Source: Methanomassiliicoccaceae archaeon (lineage in GTDB: Archaea; Thermoplasmatota; Thermoplasmata; Methanomassiliicoccales; Methanomethylophilaceae). Taken from it: a stretch of DNA of 13,255 nucleotides. The notes beneath the pieces are model-generated. The model did not search any database. It was given only the letters and a program-made list of their open reading frames with translations, and had not been told where the DNA came from. Both the position numbers and the translations under genes were made by a program. Shown here piece by piece: positions 6,769 to 13,067 of this stretch; the stretch's first letter is position 1; the number at the start of each line of letters is the position of its first letter. The stretch lies in NCBI GenBank assembly GCA_031260545.1, contig JAIRJQ010000045.1, positions 1-13,255 of the forward strand. The letters run 5' to 3'.

Positions 6769-8084
6769 CACAGCACCGCCCTGAACGCATCCGCAAGCAG
6801 GATGTAATCTTTTTCTGAATGCATTTCCGTTGTTGCCATGAGCATACAGTCGTCCATCCCTTTCACATGGCCTTTCAGCGGAACGCCGCCCATCACGCCT
6901 TCTCTCAGAAGGCCTGCGTTGACCTCCGCGGGATCTTTGGACAATCTTATCACAAATTCGTTGAAATGAATGTTATCGAACACCAGTTCTATCCCTTTCA
7001 TCTTGGACAGCAGCGACATCAGCGTTCTTGCACGCTCCATGTTCCTTTTCGCAACATCGATCATTCCTTTTGCTCCCAGAATAGATGCATAAGCGGCCGC
7101 TGCCACCGCCGTCAGCGCTTCGTTGGTGCATATGTTCGACGTGGCCGAACTCCTTCTTATGTGCTGTTCCCGTGTCTGTAATGTGAGGCAGAACGCCGTG
7201 TTACCGTTGGAATCCTCCGTAAGACCGACGATGCGCCCCGGCATCTTCCGGACGTGGTCCTGACGGCAGGCGAACATCCCCAGTAAAGGTGATCCGAAAC
7301 CGGGCCTCGTGCCCATCATGTGCCCTTCTCCTATTGCTATATCCGCACCCATATCGCCCGGCGACCTTACGATGCTCATGCATAACGGGTTCACGCCCAT
7401 GACCAGCGGCACATCGCCGATCATCTGTTTTATTGCGGCCGCATTCTTATCAAGACAGCCGAACATGTTCGGCATTTCTGTGTACACGCCGCACACCTCT
7501 CCTTTGCTTACTGCCGCATTGATGTCGCTGAGCAGAAGCGACCCCGTCTTTTTATCGAAGCCGTATCTTTCTATTTTTATTTCAGTGCCGACGAGATAAT
7601 TCTTTAACACGGAATACCGGTCGGCGCTCAGCGCTTCCGGTATCAGGAATGTTTTTCCTTTGTATATACGGCCGCACATCCTTGCCGCCTCTCCGAGCGC
7701 GGTCGCACAATCGTACATCGACGAATTGGCGGCATCCATTCCCGTCAGTTCGCAGACGACGCTCTGATATTCGAAAAGTGCCTGTAACATACCTTGGCTT
7801 ATCTCAGGCTGATACGGTGTGTACGATGTATAGAACTCGGACATCCCGGTTATGTGGTCCACCGCCGCCGGTACGTAATGCCTGTATGATCCCATCCCCA
7901 TGAAGCTCGGTATCTCCGATGCAGTGGTGTTCTTGTTAAGTATGTTCGTGACCTTAGTGACCGTGTCCTTCTCCGTCATCCCCTTGTCAAGAATGGACCT
8001 CATTCTTACGTCAGGAGGGATATCGGCGAAAAGTTCATCGGCAGAGGCCAGCCCCAGCCGCCTTAACATTCGGTCTTGTTCCAT
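6768..8084 (-). CDS. gcvPA: glycine dehydrogenase (decarboxylating) subunit 1
   Basis: This 438-residue protein is the N-terminal-type half of the split glycine cleavage P protein, the partner of GcvPB in an alpha2beta2 enzyme. It belongs to the PLP transferase fold but lacks the cofactor lysine, which GcvPB supplies. Recognisable segments are SFMGMGSYRHYVP (about 60-72), FYTSYTPYQPEISQGMLQ (about 84-101), DAANSSMYD and GEGHMMGTRPGFGSPLLG. The length matches the family. It is the first gene of the gcvPA-gcvPB-tmk operon and is preceded by its own A/T-rich promoter-like spacer. Whether the enzyme works in glycine breakdown or in the reverse synthetic direction cannot be told from this sequence. 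Confidence 0.95.
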   Translation of the reverse strand: MEQDRMLRRLGLASADELFADIPPDVRMRSILDKGMTEKDTVTKVTNILNKNTTASEIPSFMGMGSYRHYVPAAVDHITGMSEFYTSYTPYQPEISQGMLQALFEYQSVVCELTGMDAANSSMYDCATALGEAARMCGRIYKGKTFLIPEALSADRYSVLKNYLVGTEIKIERYGFDKKTGSLLLSDINAAVSKGEVCGVYTEMPNMFGCLDKNAAAIKQMIGDVPLVMGVNPLCMSIVRSPGDMGADIAIGEGHMMGTRPGFGSPLLGMFACRQDHVRKMPGRIVGLTEDSNGNTAFCLTLQTREQHIRRSSATSNICTNEALTAVAAAAYASILGAKGMIDVAKRNMERARTLMSLLSKMKGIELVFDNIHFNEFVIRLSKDPAEVNAGLLREGVMGGVPLKGHVKGMDDCMLMATTEMHSEKDYILLADAFRAVL

Positions 8085-8114
8085 GGTATTCTCGAAGATA
8101 CTTACTGCAGACTG

Positions 8115-8131
8115 TTTATTTAGCTTTATTT
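8115..8131 (-). promoter_or_regulatory. candidate TATA region of the gcvPA-gcvPB-tmk operon
   Basis: The 85-base spacer before gcvPA contains two overlapping minus-strand TATA-like elements, AAATAAAG (8124-8131) and TAAATAAA (8115-8122). They lie 31-47 bases upstream of the gcvPA ATG. At the usual distance this predicts a start site a few to about twenty bases before the ATG, giving a short leader with no clear Shine-Dalgarno motif. Confidence 0.4.
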
Positions 8132-8169
8132 CTTGAACGCCGTTGTTTTTCTATACTGTTCGCCGTTAA

Positions 8170-8580
8170 CTAGCTCTCTTTCTTTCTCACTGCCTCCGTG
8201 ACCAGGCGGCAGTAAAGTGAAGGGAGGCTCTGCACATCCCTTATTTCGCCCCCGCATAACGAACGCAGCCTTGATCTTATCGAAATATCATGCTTTACGC
8301 ACAGTGATGACAGATATCGCACCAGCTCTTTCGCTATCCCTTCTCCTTTTGGGTCCCAATCGGTCATTATCACCGCGCTTAGGTTCTCGATGTGCAGCCT
8401 TTCCGCTATCCTCAGCGGCCCGCCCTCCGCCTGAACGCATATTATCTTTCCGTTCACGCCGAGAAGCACCATCGCCATCCTGTCCTTTATCCCTTCAACG
8501 AGCAGAACTCTGTCGGAAGGCATCTCCAGAAGCTCGTCCAGTATCGAATCCAGCTTTTCAAGGCGTTCCGCATTGTTCAT
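8170..8580 (-). CDS. small Toprim-domain protein
   Basis: This 136-residue protein is built almost entirely of a Toprim fold. The conserved glutamate is Glu29 in RVLLVEGIKDRMA, and the DxD pair is Asp74/Asp76 in VIMTDWDPKGEG. Toprim domains bind Mg2+ and catalyse or support phosphodiester chemistry in primases, topoisomerases, RNase M5 and OLD nucleases. Short stand-alone archaeal versions (UPF0292-like) have no firm function, and I cannot place it more precisely. The ATG overlaps the TGA of the DUF167 gene by four bases, so the two are co-translated. It is the only gene in the window ending in TAG. Readthrough would add 17 mostly polar and basic residues before a TAA. Confidence 0.82.
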   Translation of the reverse strand: MNNAERLEKLDSILDELLEMPSDRVLLVEGIKDRMAMVLLGVNGKIICVQAEGGPLRIAERLHIENLSAVIMTDWDPKGEGIAKELVRYLSSLCVKHDISIRSRLRSLCGGEIRDVQSLPSLYCRLVTEAVRKKES

Positions 8581-8873
8581 TGCGCTTCCTCCAGTGACCT
8601 AATTATTTTATCGGGATCGCCGAGGACCATCACTGTCTTTTGTCTGTTCCTGTGCCCTCTGATTATCTCGCACGGACATCCCGTTATATTTTTCATGAAC
8701 TCCTCGACCTCTTTGTTCGCCTTCCCGTCCGACGGAGGCGATCTGACGCGTATGATCAGACGTCTTCTCCATTCGTCCGTTCCTTCCGTCCCCTGCCTTC
8801 CCGAATTCGGGGATACGATGATATCTATTTCGATACCTTCCGCCGCACGGCGCGAAACGTCACGGACCTCCAT
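8577..8873 (-). CDS. DUF167 / YggU family protein
   Basis: From the ATG at 8873 this is a 98-residue protein of the DUF167 (YggU) family, small alpha/beta proteins common in archaea and bacteria with no established biochemical role. The pattern matches the family: a strand EGIEIDIIVSPNSGRQ (12-27), then WRRRLIIRVRSPPSDGKANKEV (35-56) with the characteristic PP..GKAN, then IIRGHRNRQKTVMVLG (70-85). An upstream in-frame TTG at 8942 would add 23 residues that the family does not normally have and would run into the GINS promoter, so I reject it. It is the first gene of a two-gene unit with the Toprim protein, divergent from GINS. Confidence 0.88.
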   Translation of the reverse strand: MEVRDVSRRAAEGIEIDIIVSPNSGRQGTEGTDEWRRRLIIRVRSPPSDGKANKEVEEFMKNITGCPCEIIRGHRNRQKTVMVLGDPDKIIRSLEEAQ

Positions 8874-8968
8874 GCCCGTATATTCGCGGATACGTTTATC
8901 ATTGTTTTCAAAAGATACCCGAAAATAGGTGGCAACTCTCAAATATGCACATTCTTTCAGGTGTTATG

Positions 8969-9661
8969 ATGCCGCCGGATATTGAGATGACTTTCGAGGA
9001 CCTCTCGTCAGCGTACCGCATCGAAATAAAATCACAGATGCTTGCGGATGTGAGAAAGGACCTGTATCAGGCCATAAGAAAATTACAAAGCAGCATTCAG
9101 GATGATTACGAGCGCGAATATTCCAAAGATCCGGATTCGATAATATGCGAAGGCTTGAACGAACGCCGTAAGAAAGCGAATCAGCTCATTGAGAAAGTGA
9201 CGGACCTCCGTATGGAAAAAGTTGTGATAATGGGGCTCCGCGGATCCATGGGCGCCAATAACGTCCTTGACAAGCTTACGGCGGAAGAGCGCGGATATTA
9301 CGATGACATCGTAAATACATCAAAAAAACACAGGAACGCTGTTCTCAAGGAGAAGGGGAAGAAAAATTACGTCATACCGGACATATCGCCGGAAACAAAG
9401 AACATGACTTCTGAACAGATACGTAATGACCCAGCGGTGACAGAGAATGAGGGCGTGGAACTGATCGAACTGCCTGGCGGTAATGTCGCTGAAGAAAAAG
9501 AAGAAAGGATAATGATCCGCATACTCGTCGATCTTCCGAGGATAGCGGGACCGGACTGCGATTACGATCTGAAAAAGGAGGATGTCGTCAGTATGCCGGT
9601 CACGCTCGCCAACGTACTGATAAATCATGAGAAGGCGGTATTACTGAACGTCACACCTTGA
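8969..9661 (+). CDS. GINS complex subunit (Gins51/Sld5-Psf1 type)
   Basis: This protein of about 230 residues fits the archaeal GINS subunit with the helical A domain first and the small beta B domain last (Gins51/Gins15 order). Helices cover about residues 1-110, followed by a charged disordered linker. The C-terminal segment IMIRILVDLPRIAGPDCDYD with the following KKEDVVSMP and ALLNV resembles the B domain. GINS joins MCM and the Cdc45/RecJ-like protein in the replicative helicase at the fork. Starts at 8945, 8966 and 8969 are possible. I prefer 8969, because AGGTG (8959-8963) gives a five-base spacer and an A/T-rich box near 8921-8930 predicts transcription beginning after 8945. The gene converges on and overlaps the metallo-beta-lactamase gene by 11 bases. 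Confidence 0.8.
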   Translation: MPPDIEMTFEDLSSAYRIEIKSQMLADVRKDLYQAIRKLQSSIQDDYEREYSKDPDSIICEGLNERRKKANQLIEKVTDLRMEKVVIMGLRGSMGANNVLDKLTAEERGYYDDIVNTSKKHRNAVLKEKGKKNYVIPDISPETKNMTSEQIRNDPAVTENEGVELIELPGGNVAEEKEERIMIRILVDLPRIAGPDCDYDLKKEDVVSMPVTLANVLINHEKAVLLNVTP

Positions 9662-10406
9662 GGATCCTTGTATCCCCTCTGAATTCGAGACAGTCTATCT
9701 TTGAACGTTTTATTCCTGTTATTTCTGATACCGTCTCACGTGCCGTGTCCGGGGTGTTGTTATTTTTGCTCAAATGTGCAAGGAATATCTTCCTCTTCTC
9801 GTTCATCGTCCTTTTCAGTGATTCGGCGCAGGCAACGTTCGAAAGATGGCCGATCTCGCTGCCGACCAGCTTCTTCAGCATGTACGGGTACGGGCCTGTG
9901 GCAAGCATGTGCTTATCGTGATTCGATTCCACTACGGCAATGTTCACGTCCTGCATCTCTCTTTCGATCTGCGGAGTTATCTTTCCGGTGTCGGTAGCGA
10001 TCAATACTTTTTTCCCGTCCATTCTCAGCAAAAATGCATTCGGTTCGGATGCATTGTGCGATGTAGGTAACGGAGTTATATGAATGGGGCCTGATTCGAA
10101 CGTTTCCATCGTTGTTATTTTCGAATACGTTACGTGACCCATATTGGATGAGATGAAAGTGTTCTCGTTGCATTGTATCGGTATGTTAAGTTTACGGGCC
10201 ATCACGCCTGCGCCGGACACGTGGTCGCTGTGCTCGTGCGTTACAAGCAGCGCTTTTATCAATGAACTGTCAAGGCCGTTGATGTTCATCAGTTCCATTA
10301 TTTTTTTTCCGCTTAATCCCGCGTCTATCATCACCGCATGGTCATCGCATACAACAACGGAACAATTACCGTCGCTCCCGCTTGCGAGAACATGAACTTC
10401 GAACAT
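9651..10406 (-). CDS. metallo-beta-lactamase fold hydrolase (YycJ/WalJ-like)
   Basis: This 251-residue soluble protein has the metallo-beta-lactamase fold. The signature HxHxDH is His57, His59, Asp61 and His62 in VTHEHSDHVSGAG. An early ASGSDGNCSVVVCDD strand-loop, ATDTGKITPQ with a further metal aspartate, and FLAHLSKNNNTP near the C terminus (about residues 208-219) place it closest to the YycJ/WalJ/VicX group. That group probably consists of two-metal hydrolases acting on nucleic acid or other phosphodiesters. The exact substrate is not known, and I cannot infer it from context. It follows the CBS gene by 28 bases and is probably co-transcribed. Its 3' end overlaps the convergent GINS gene. 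Confidence 0.87.
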   Translation of the reverse strand: MFEVHVLASGSDGNCSVVVCDDHAVMIDAGLSGKKIMELMNINGLDSSLIKALLVTHEHSDHVSGAGVMARKLNIPIQCNENTFISSNMGHVTYSKITTMETFESGPIHITPLPTSHNASEPNAFLLRMDGKKVLIATDTGKITPQIEREMQDVNIAVVESNHDKHMLATGPYPYMLKKLVGSEIGHLSNVACAESLKRTMNEKRKIFLAHLSKNNNTPDTARETVSEITGIKRSKIDCLEFRGDTRILKV

Positions 10407-10434
10407 TCAATACCGTCCTGCGCAGATAATGGGA

Positions 10435-10917
10435 TCATCTCTTTTTCTTGTATATCGAAAAGATGATGTCTCCGCGGGATATTATCCCGACGAGAACCCC
10501 TTTCTCAAGAACGGGGACGCGGTTGATGTTCAGCCTTATCATCTCTTTTGTTATGTCCGCGATCATCGCGTCCGGCGTTGTCGTTAGTATCATCCTTGTC
10601 ATTATGTCCTTTACCAAAGTTTTAGAGATCGCGTCGTTGGCTTTCTTTAGGTCTTCGTCGCCTATCGCATCATCCATCGGCGATTCGAGCATGTACAATG
10701 ACGGGTGTTCGATGTGCAGCTGGTTCTGATATTTCATGACGAGTTCCAGAATATCCGTTTCGCTGAGGATGCCGATGAGATGTTTATCTTCGTCCACCAC
10801 GGGGGCTCCCGAGATATTATGCAGAGCGAACTGGACCGTTGCCTGTTTTATTGTGTCCGTTCCCTTTAACGTTACCACTTGCGTGGTCATTACGTCCCGA
10901 ACATGAAGTTTGACCAT
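10435..10917 (-). CDS. tandem CBS-domain protein
   Basis: This 160-residue protein consists of two CBS domains, at about residues 7-62 (VRDVMTTQVVTLKGTDTI to GILSETDIL) and 103-158 (VKDIMTRMILTTTPDAM to GIISRGDII). They are joined by a linker of about 40 residues. CBS pairs form a disc-like module that binds adenosine nucleotides such as AMP, ATP or SAM and regulates a partner. No catalytic, transporter or DNA-binding domain is fused here, so the partner acts in trans and is unknown. The ATG has GGTGAT immediately upstream, complementary to the archaeal 16S tail, and a TATA box at the leaderless distance. It is the first gene of a pair with the metallo-beta-lactamase protein. Confidence 0.92.
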   Translation of the reverse strand: MVKLHVRDVMTTQVVTLKGTDTIKQATVQFALHNISGAPVVDEDKHLIGILSETDILELVMKYQNQLHIEHPSLYMLESPMDDAIGDEDLKKANDAISKTLVKDIMTRMILTTTPDAMIADITKEMIRLNINRVPVLEKGVLVGIISRGDIIFSIYKKKR

Positions 10918-10938
10918 ATCACCCCATCAGTTCCGACG

Positions 10939-10947
10939 GATATATTG
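10939..10947 (-). promoter_or_regulatory. TATA box of the CBS-metallohydrolase unit
   Basis: An AATATATC-type box on the minus strand is centred about 26 bases upstream of the CBS gene ATG. That is the canonical archaeal TATA-to-start distance, predicting a leaderless or nearly leaderless transcript. Confidence 0.55.
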
Positions 10948-11018
10948 ATTTTGTTCCCCCGTACATACGGCCAGACATTTTAGTATGATACGCAGCTTAA
11001 AATACCAAAGCGCGAAGC

Positions 11019-11031
11019 TTTATTTATTAAA
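11019..11031 (+). promoter_or_regulatory. box A promoter of tRNA-Lys
   Basis: An A/T-rich TTTATTTATTAA stretch is centred about 27 bases upstream of the first base of the tRNA, the expected archaeal box A position, in an otherwise gene-free divergent spacer (10918-11052). Confidence 0.55.
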
Positions 11032-11052
11032 AGATACTTCACGCAAAAAGAC

Positions 11053-11126
11053 GGGCTTGTAGCTCAGCTAGGTAGAGCGATCGGCTCTTAACCGATCGGA
11101 CAAGGGTTCGAATCCCTTCAAGCCCG
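11053..11126 (+). tRNA. tRNA-Lys (anticodon CTT)
   Basis: The full cloverleaf is readable over 74 bases. A seven-base-pair acceptor (GGGCTTG/CAAGCCC) is followed by a D arm with GCTC/GAGC. The anticodon stem ATCGG/CCGAT encloses the loop CTCTTAA with anticodon CTT, then a five-base variable loop, a T stem AAGGG/CCCTT with loop TTCGAAT, and discriminator G. CCA is not encoded. There is no intron. The 3' end from 11101 onward is repeated at 13124-13151 and in part at 12427-12447, showing that this gene served as an integration target and that its sequence was restored after insertion. Confidence 0.97.
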
Positions 11127-11128
11127 CT
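11101..11128 (+). repeat. tRNA-proximal attachment repeat (attL-like)
   Basis: The tRNA segment from the last variable-loop base through the T arm, the acceptor 3' strand, the discriminator and two further bases (CT) is repeated without mismatch at 13124-13151. Allowing one mismatch, the match extends five bases further left (11096-11128 against 13119-13151, 32 of 33). This is the usual signature of tRNA-targeted site-specific integration. Confidence 0.85.
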
Positions 11129-11146
11129 ATAGTTTGATACTTATCG

Positions 11147-11157
11147 CTTAATATTTA
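11147..11157 (+). promoter_or_regulatory. candidate fic promoter
   Basis: CTTAATATTTA is centred about 29 bases upstream of the fic ATG at 11181, consistent with an archaeal TATA box and a near-leaderless mRNA. No Shine-Dalgarno motif precedes the ATG. Readthrough from the tRNA promoter is also possible, since only a weak T run follows the tRNA. Confidence 0.4.
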
Positions 11158-11180
11158 GACTGCATACGAAGTAGTCGGGC

Positions 11181-12269
11181 ATGATGAACGAAGAGGACAG
11201 AAGGCTTGAACTCATATCTGAGCTGGAAGGATATACGCGGCTGGGCGAACCTGACAAAGCGGAGAAGGCCGGTGCCTGGAAGGCCGCGATAGGTCTGCAG
11301 CAGACCGACGGTCTGAGGCCGTCAAAATATCTTATCGAGACGGCGAAACAGAATATCGAAGGCCGCATAACGTTCTATGATGTTAAAGAACGTTTAGACG
11401 ATTACTACAGAACAAGACCTGCCGATAAGGGCGCGGACGGCCGTACCGAGGAAGCGGACAAGGTCTCCGCGCGTATCGCCGAGATCCTGTCTGAAAGATC
11501 ATTCGTTTTCAGTGTTACAGGATATACACTGGTACATAAGAGGCTGTTCGCCGGTATATACAGTTTCGCCGGAGATATACGAGATTATGATATGACCAAG
11601 CCTGAATGGGTGCTTAACGGCGGGACCGTCCTCTACGCCGGCGCGAATGATATCAGAACACTGTTGTGGCAGGAATTCGAACAGGAAAAAGAGTTCAGCT
11701 ACAAAGGACTGACAAAGAAACAGATCGCGGAACATCTGGCGAAGTTCGTCTCCGCAATATGGAAGATACACGCATTCGGCGAAGGCAACACGAGGACGAC
11801 GGCAGTATTTGCGATAAAATATCTTCGTGATCTTGGATTCGAGGTAACGAACGACATGTTCGCCGAACATTCTTGGTATTTCAGGAACGCCTTGGTGAGA
11901 GCAAACTACAACGACCTCAACAAAGGAATTCATTCAACGAACGAATATCTGGATCGTTTCTTCGGTAATCTTATTCTTGGAGAGAACAACATACTGAAGA
12001 ACCGTGAGATGCATGTATCACACGGGAATGATCATCCCTCCGTACCTGTTTCCGCTTCCGGGAAGGCGGAATCGACCGACGGTCTGACGGCAACGGAACT
12101 GAAGATATTCAATGTGATAGCCGAGGGCAAGCTCATTACCGCCGATGATATTGCTGAAGCTGTCGGGGTCACAGGCAGGACCGTGAAAACGATAGTGTCG
12201 ACGCTTGTGGAAAAAGGTCTGATAAAGAGAATAGGGAGCAGAAGGTCTGGCAGATGGGTTCTGCAGTGA
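11181..12269 (+). CDS. Fic-domain protein with N-terminal antitoxin-like segment and C-terminal winged helix
   Basis: This 362-residue Fic protein probably transfers AMP or another nucleotide monophosphate to target proteins. The active-site loop is HAFGEGNTRTT with catalytic His197, Glu201, Asn203 and Arg205. It belongs to the HPFxEGNTR-type subgroup but has Ala198 where proline is normal. The nucleotide-flap side is visible at RDYDMTKPEWVLNGGTVLY (about 134-152). Residues about 33-77 (WKAAIGLQQTDGLRPS to DVKERLDDYY) resemble the fused VbhA-type antitoxin helix bundle, with TDG at 42-44 where the inhibitory motif would carry Glu-Gly. Residues 303-362 form a winged helix-turn-helix ending in SRRSGRWVLQ, suggesting autoregulation or DNA binding. 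The second in-frame ATG is codon 2. It is the only gene of the first tRNA-bounded cassette and may be a self-contained toxin-antitoxin or defence-type unit. Confidence 0.9.
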   Translation: MMNEEDRRLELISELEGYTRLGEPDKAEKAGAWKAAIGLQQTDGLRPSKYLIETAKQNIEGRITFYDVKERLDDYYRTRPADKGADGRTEEADKVSARIAEILSERSFVFSVTGYTLVHKRLFAGIYSFAGDIRDYDMTKPEWVLNGGTVLYAGANDIRTLLWQEFEQEKEFSYKGLTKKQIAEHLAKFVSAIWKIHAFGEGNTRTTAVFAIKYLRDLGFEVTNDMFAEHSWYFRNALVRANYNDLNKGIHSTNEYLDRFFGNLILGENNILKNREMHVSHGNDHPSVPVSASGKAESTDGLTATELKIFNVIAEGKLITADDIAEAVGVTGRTVKTIVSTLVEKGLIKRIGSRRSGRWVLQ

Positions 12270-12281
12270 CCTTTGCGATCA

Positions 12282-12314
12282 TATAACTTCACTATAACTT
12301 CACTATAACTTCAC
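12282..12314 (+). repeat. three perfect tandem copies of an 11-bp repeat
   Basis: TATAACTTCAC occurs three times head to tail with no spacer or mismatch, starting 12 bases after the fic stop. The 11-bp period is close to one helical turn, so copies present the same DNA face, as in iterons or operator arrays. The copies are contiguous without spacers, so this is not a CRISPR. Confidence 0.85.
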
Positions 12315-12370
12315 TTTGCACCCGATGATGTCTCTGTTCTCTCCTTGTGAACGCGTTTGATGATGTTACG

Positions 12371-12423
12371 CCGCTCCCTCCGGTGAGGTCGTGCGGTGTC
12401 TGATACCTAAATTCATAGGTCAG
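12371..12423 (+). other. two adjacent hairpins before the internal tRNA-derived repeat
   Basis: Hairpin 1 (12371-12396) has CCGC/GCGG outer and CCTC/GAGG inner arms around CGGT. Hairpin 2 (12400-12423) has CTG plus ACCTA pairing with TAGGT plus CAG, with a two-base bulge and a six-base loop. They lie three bases before the internal att-like copy and after the fic gene. They could shape the end of the fic mRNA or act as recombination-site structure. The spacer 12270-12517 holds no gene. Confidence 0.45.
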
Positions 12424-12426
12424 TGC

Positions 12427-12447
12427 GTTCGCCTTCAAGCCCGCTAT
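12427..12447 (+). repeat. internal degenerate copy of the tRNA-Lys 3' end (att-like)
   Basis: CCTTCAAGCCCGCTAT (12432-12447) is identical to tRNA bases 11115-11130, running past the discriminator. To its left GTTCG also matches once a four-base gap (AATC of the T loop/stem) is allowed. To its right TTGTTACTT resembles TTGATACTT downstream of the tRNA (8 of 9). The copy therefore shares flank sequence with the tRNA-proximal junction and marks the boundary between the two cassettes. Confidence 0.75.
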
Positions 12448-12517
12448 TCTTGTTACTTCCATATGCATTTATTCTATAACATAATCAACACAGACAGAAG
12501 CGAATGAGGTAATCTTA

Positions 12518-13030
12518 ATGGATTATGATGAATACTTATCATGTGTTAAAGCAAATTATTCCGAAGAACAAGATGTTGTAATCGAACGTTACAAAACTAA
12601 AATATTTTATGAAGAAAACTTTGATTCGAAATGGTTGCTCGGTACGAAGGTAAAGGTCTCCTCGTTTGTAACTTACGTTCATCGTATTACAGAACATGAC
12701 ATATCTCATTACTCAGATGTTTGCTTCGCCCGCGCGGTAACAAACAGAGTTATTGCCACAAAATACAGACCCCGTGACGCAGTCTCGGTATTCAGTTTTA
12801 ATTTACTGGTTTCAGAAAAGGTTTCTGCCGAAGCGATAGAGTTTGTTAAAAAAAGACCAAAAAAACATTATGCTGCTATGGAAATGCCAATTATTTTCGA
12901 TCTATCAAAAAATAAGATCTATTATTATGAAAAAACACCGATGTGGGGCAGGGTGTTTTACAAATCTATTAGAAAATACATTGAAAAGAACTTTAATGTG
13001 CAACACACACGACCTCCGAGGAGCGATTAA
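12518..13030 (+). CDS. hypothetical protein of the second tRNA-bounded cassette
   Basis: I do not recognise this 170-residue protein. It has no signal peptide or clear membrane span and looks like a soluble alpha/beta protein. A Tyr/Asp/Glu-rich N terminus (about 1-35) precedes a region with HRITEHDISHYSDVCFARAV (about 55-74). Next come hydrophobic strands around VFSFNLLVSEKVSAEAIEF and MEMPIIFDLSKNKIYYYEKT, then a basic C-terminal helix (SIRKYIEKNF). The ATG is supported by GAGGT (12506-12510) with a seven-base spacer. The gene is strikingly AT-rich and uses TAA, unlike the surrounding genes, so recent transfer is likely. By position it is cargo of a mobile cassette. A defence, anti-defence or addiction role would fit such cargo but is not shown. 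Confidence 0.75.
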   Translation: MDYDEYLSCVKANYSEEQDVVIERYKTKIFYEENFDSKWLLGTKVKVSSFVTYVHRITEHDISHYSDVCFARAVTNRVIATKYRPRDAVSVFSFNLLVSEKVSAEAIEFVKKRPKKHYAAMEMPIIFDLSKNKIYYYEKTPMWGRVFYKSIRKYIEKNFNVQHTRPPRSD

Positions 13031-13067
13031 AATAACCAAGAAACGAATGTAAAAAGGACGTGGAAAA

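Noticed and set aside
8874..8942. TTG-initiated extension of the DUF167 protein.
   Set aside because: TTG is a poor start, the added 23 residues are outside the family pattern, and the segment probably holds the divergent promoters of DUF167 and GINS.
10980..10990. A fifth MarR-type site (TTAGTATGATA) between the CBS gene and tRNA-Lys.
   Set aside because: Only eight of eleven positions match and it is single, without the 16-bp partner seen at both other locations.
11499..11933. A 144-codon minus-strand frame inside fic.
   Set aside because: It is antisense to the catalytic core of Fic and has no start signal or recognisable product.
12282..12314. A CRISPR-like array.
   Set aside because: The three 11-bp units are contiguous with no spacers and no cas genes are present.
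12361..12447. A complete second tRNA ending in the internal att copy.
   Set aside because: The two hairpins do not line up as D and anticodon arms, the T arm is missing four bases, and no upstream segment pairs with the acceptor 3' strand.
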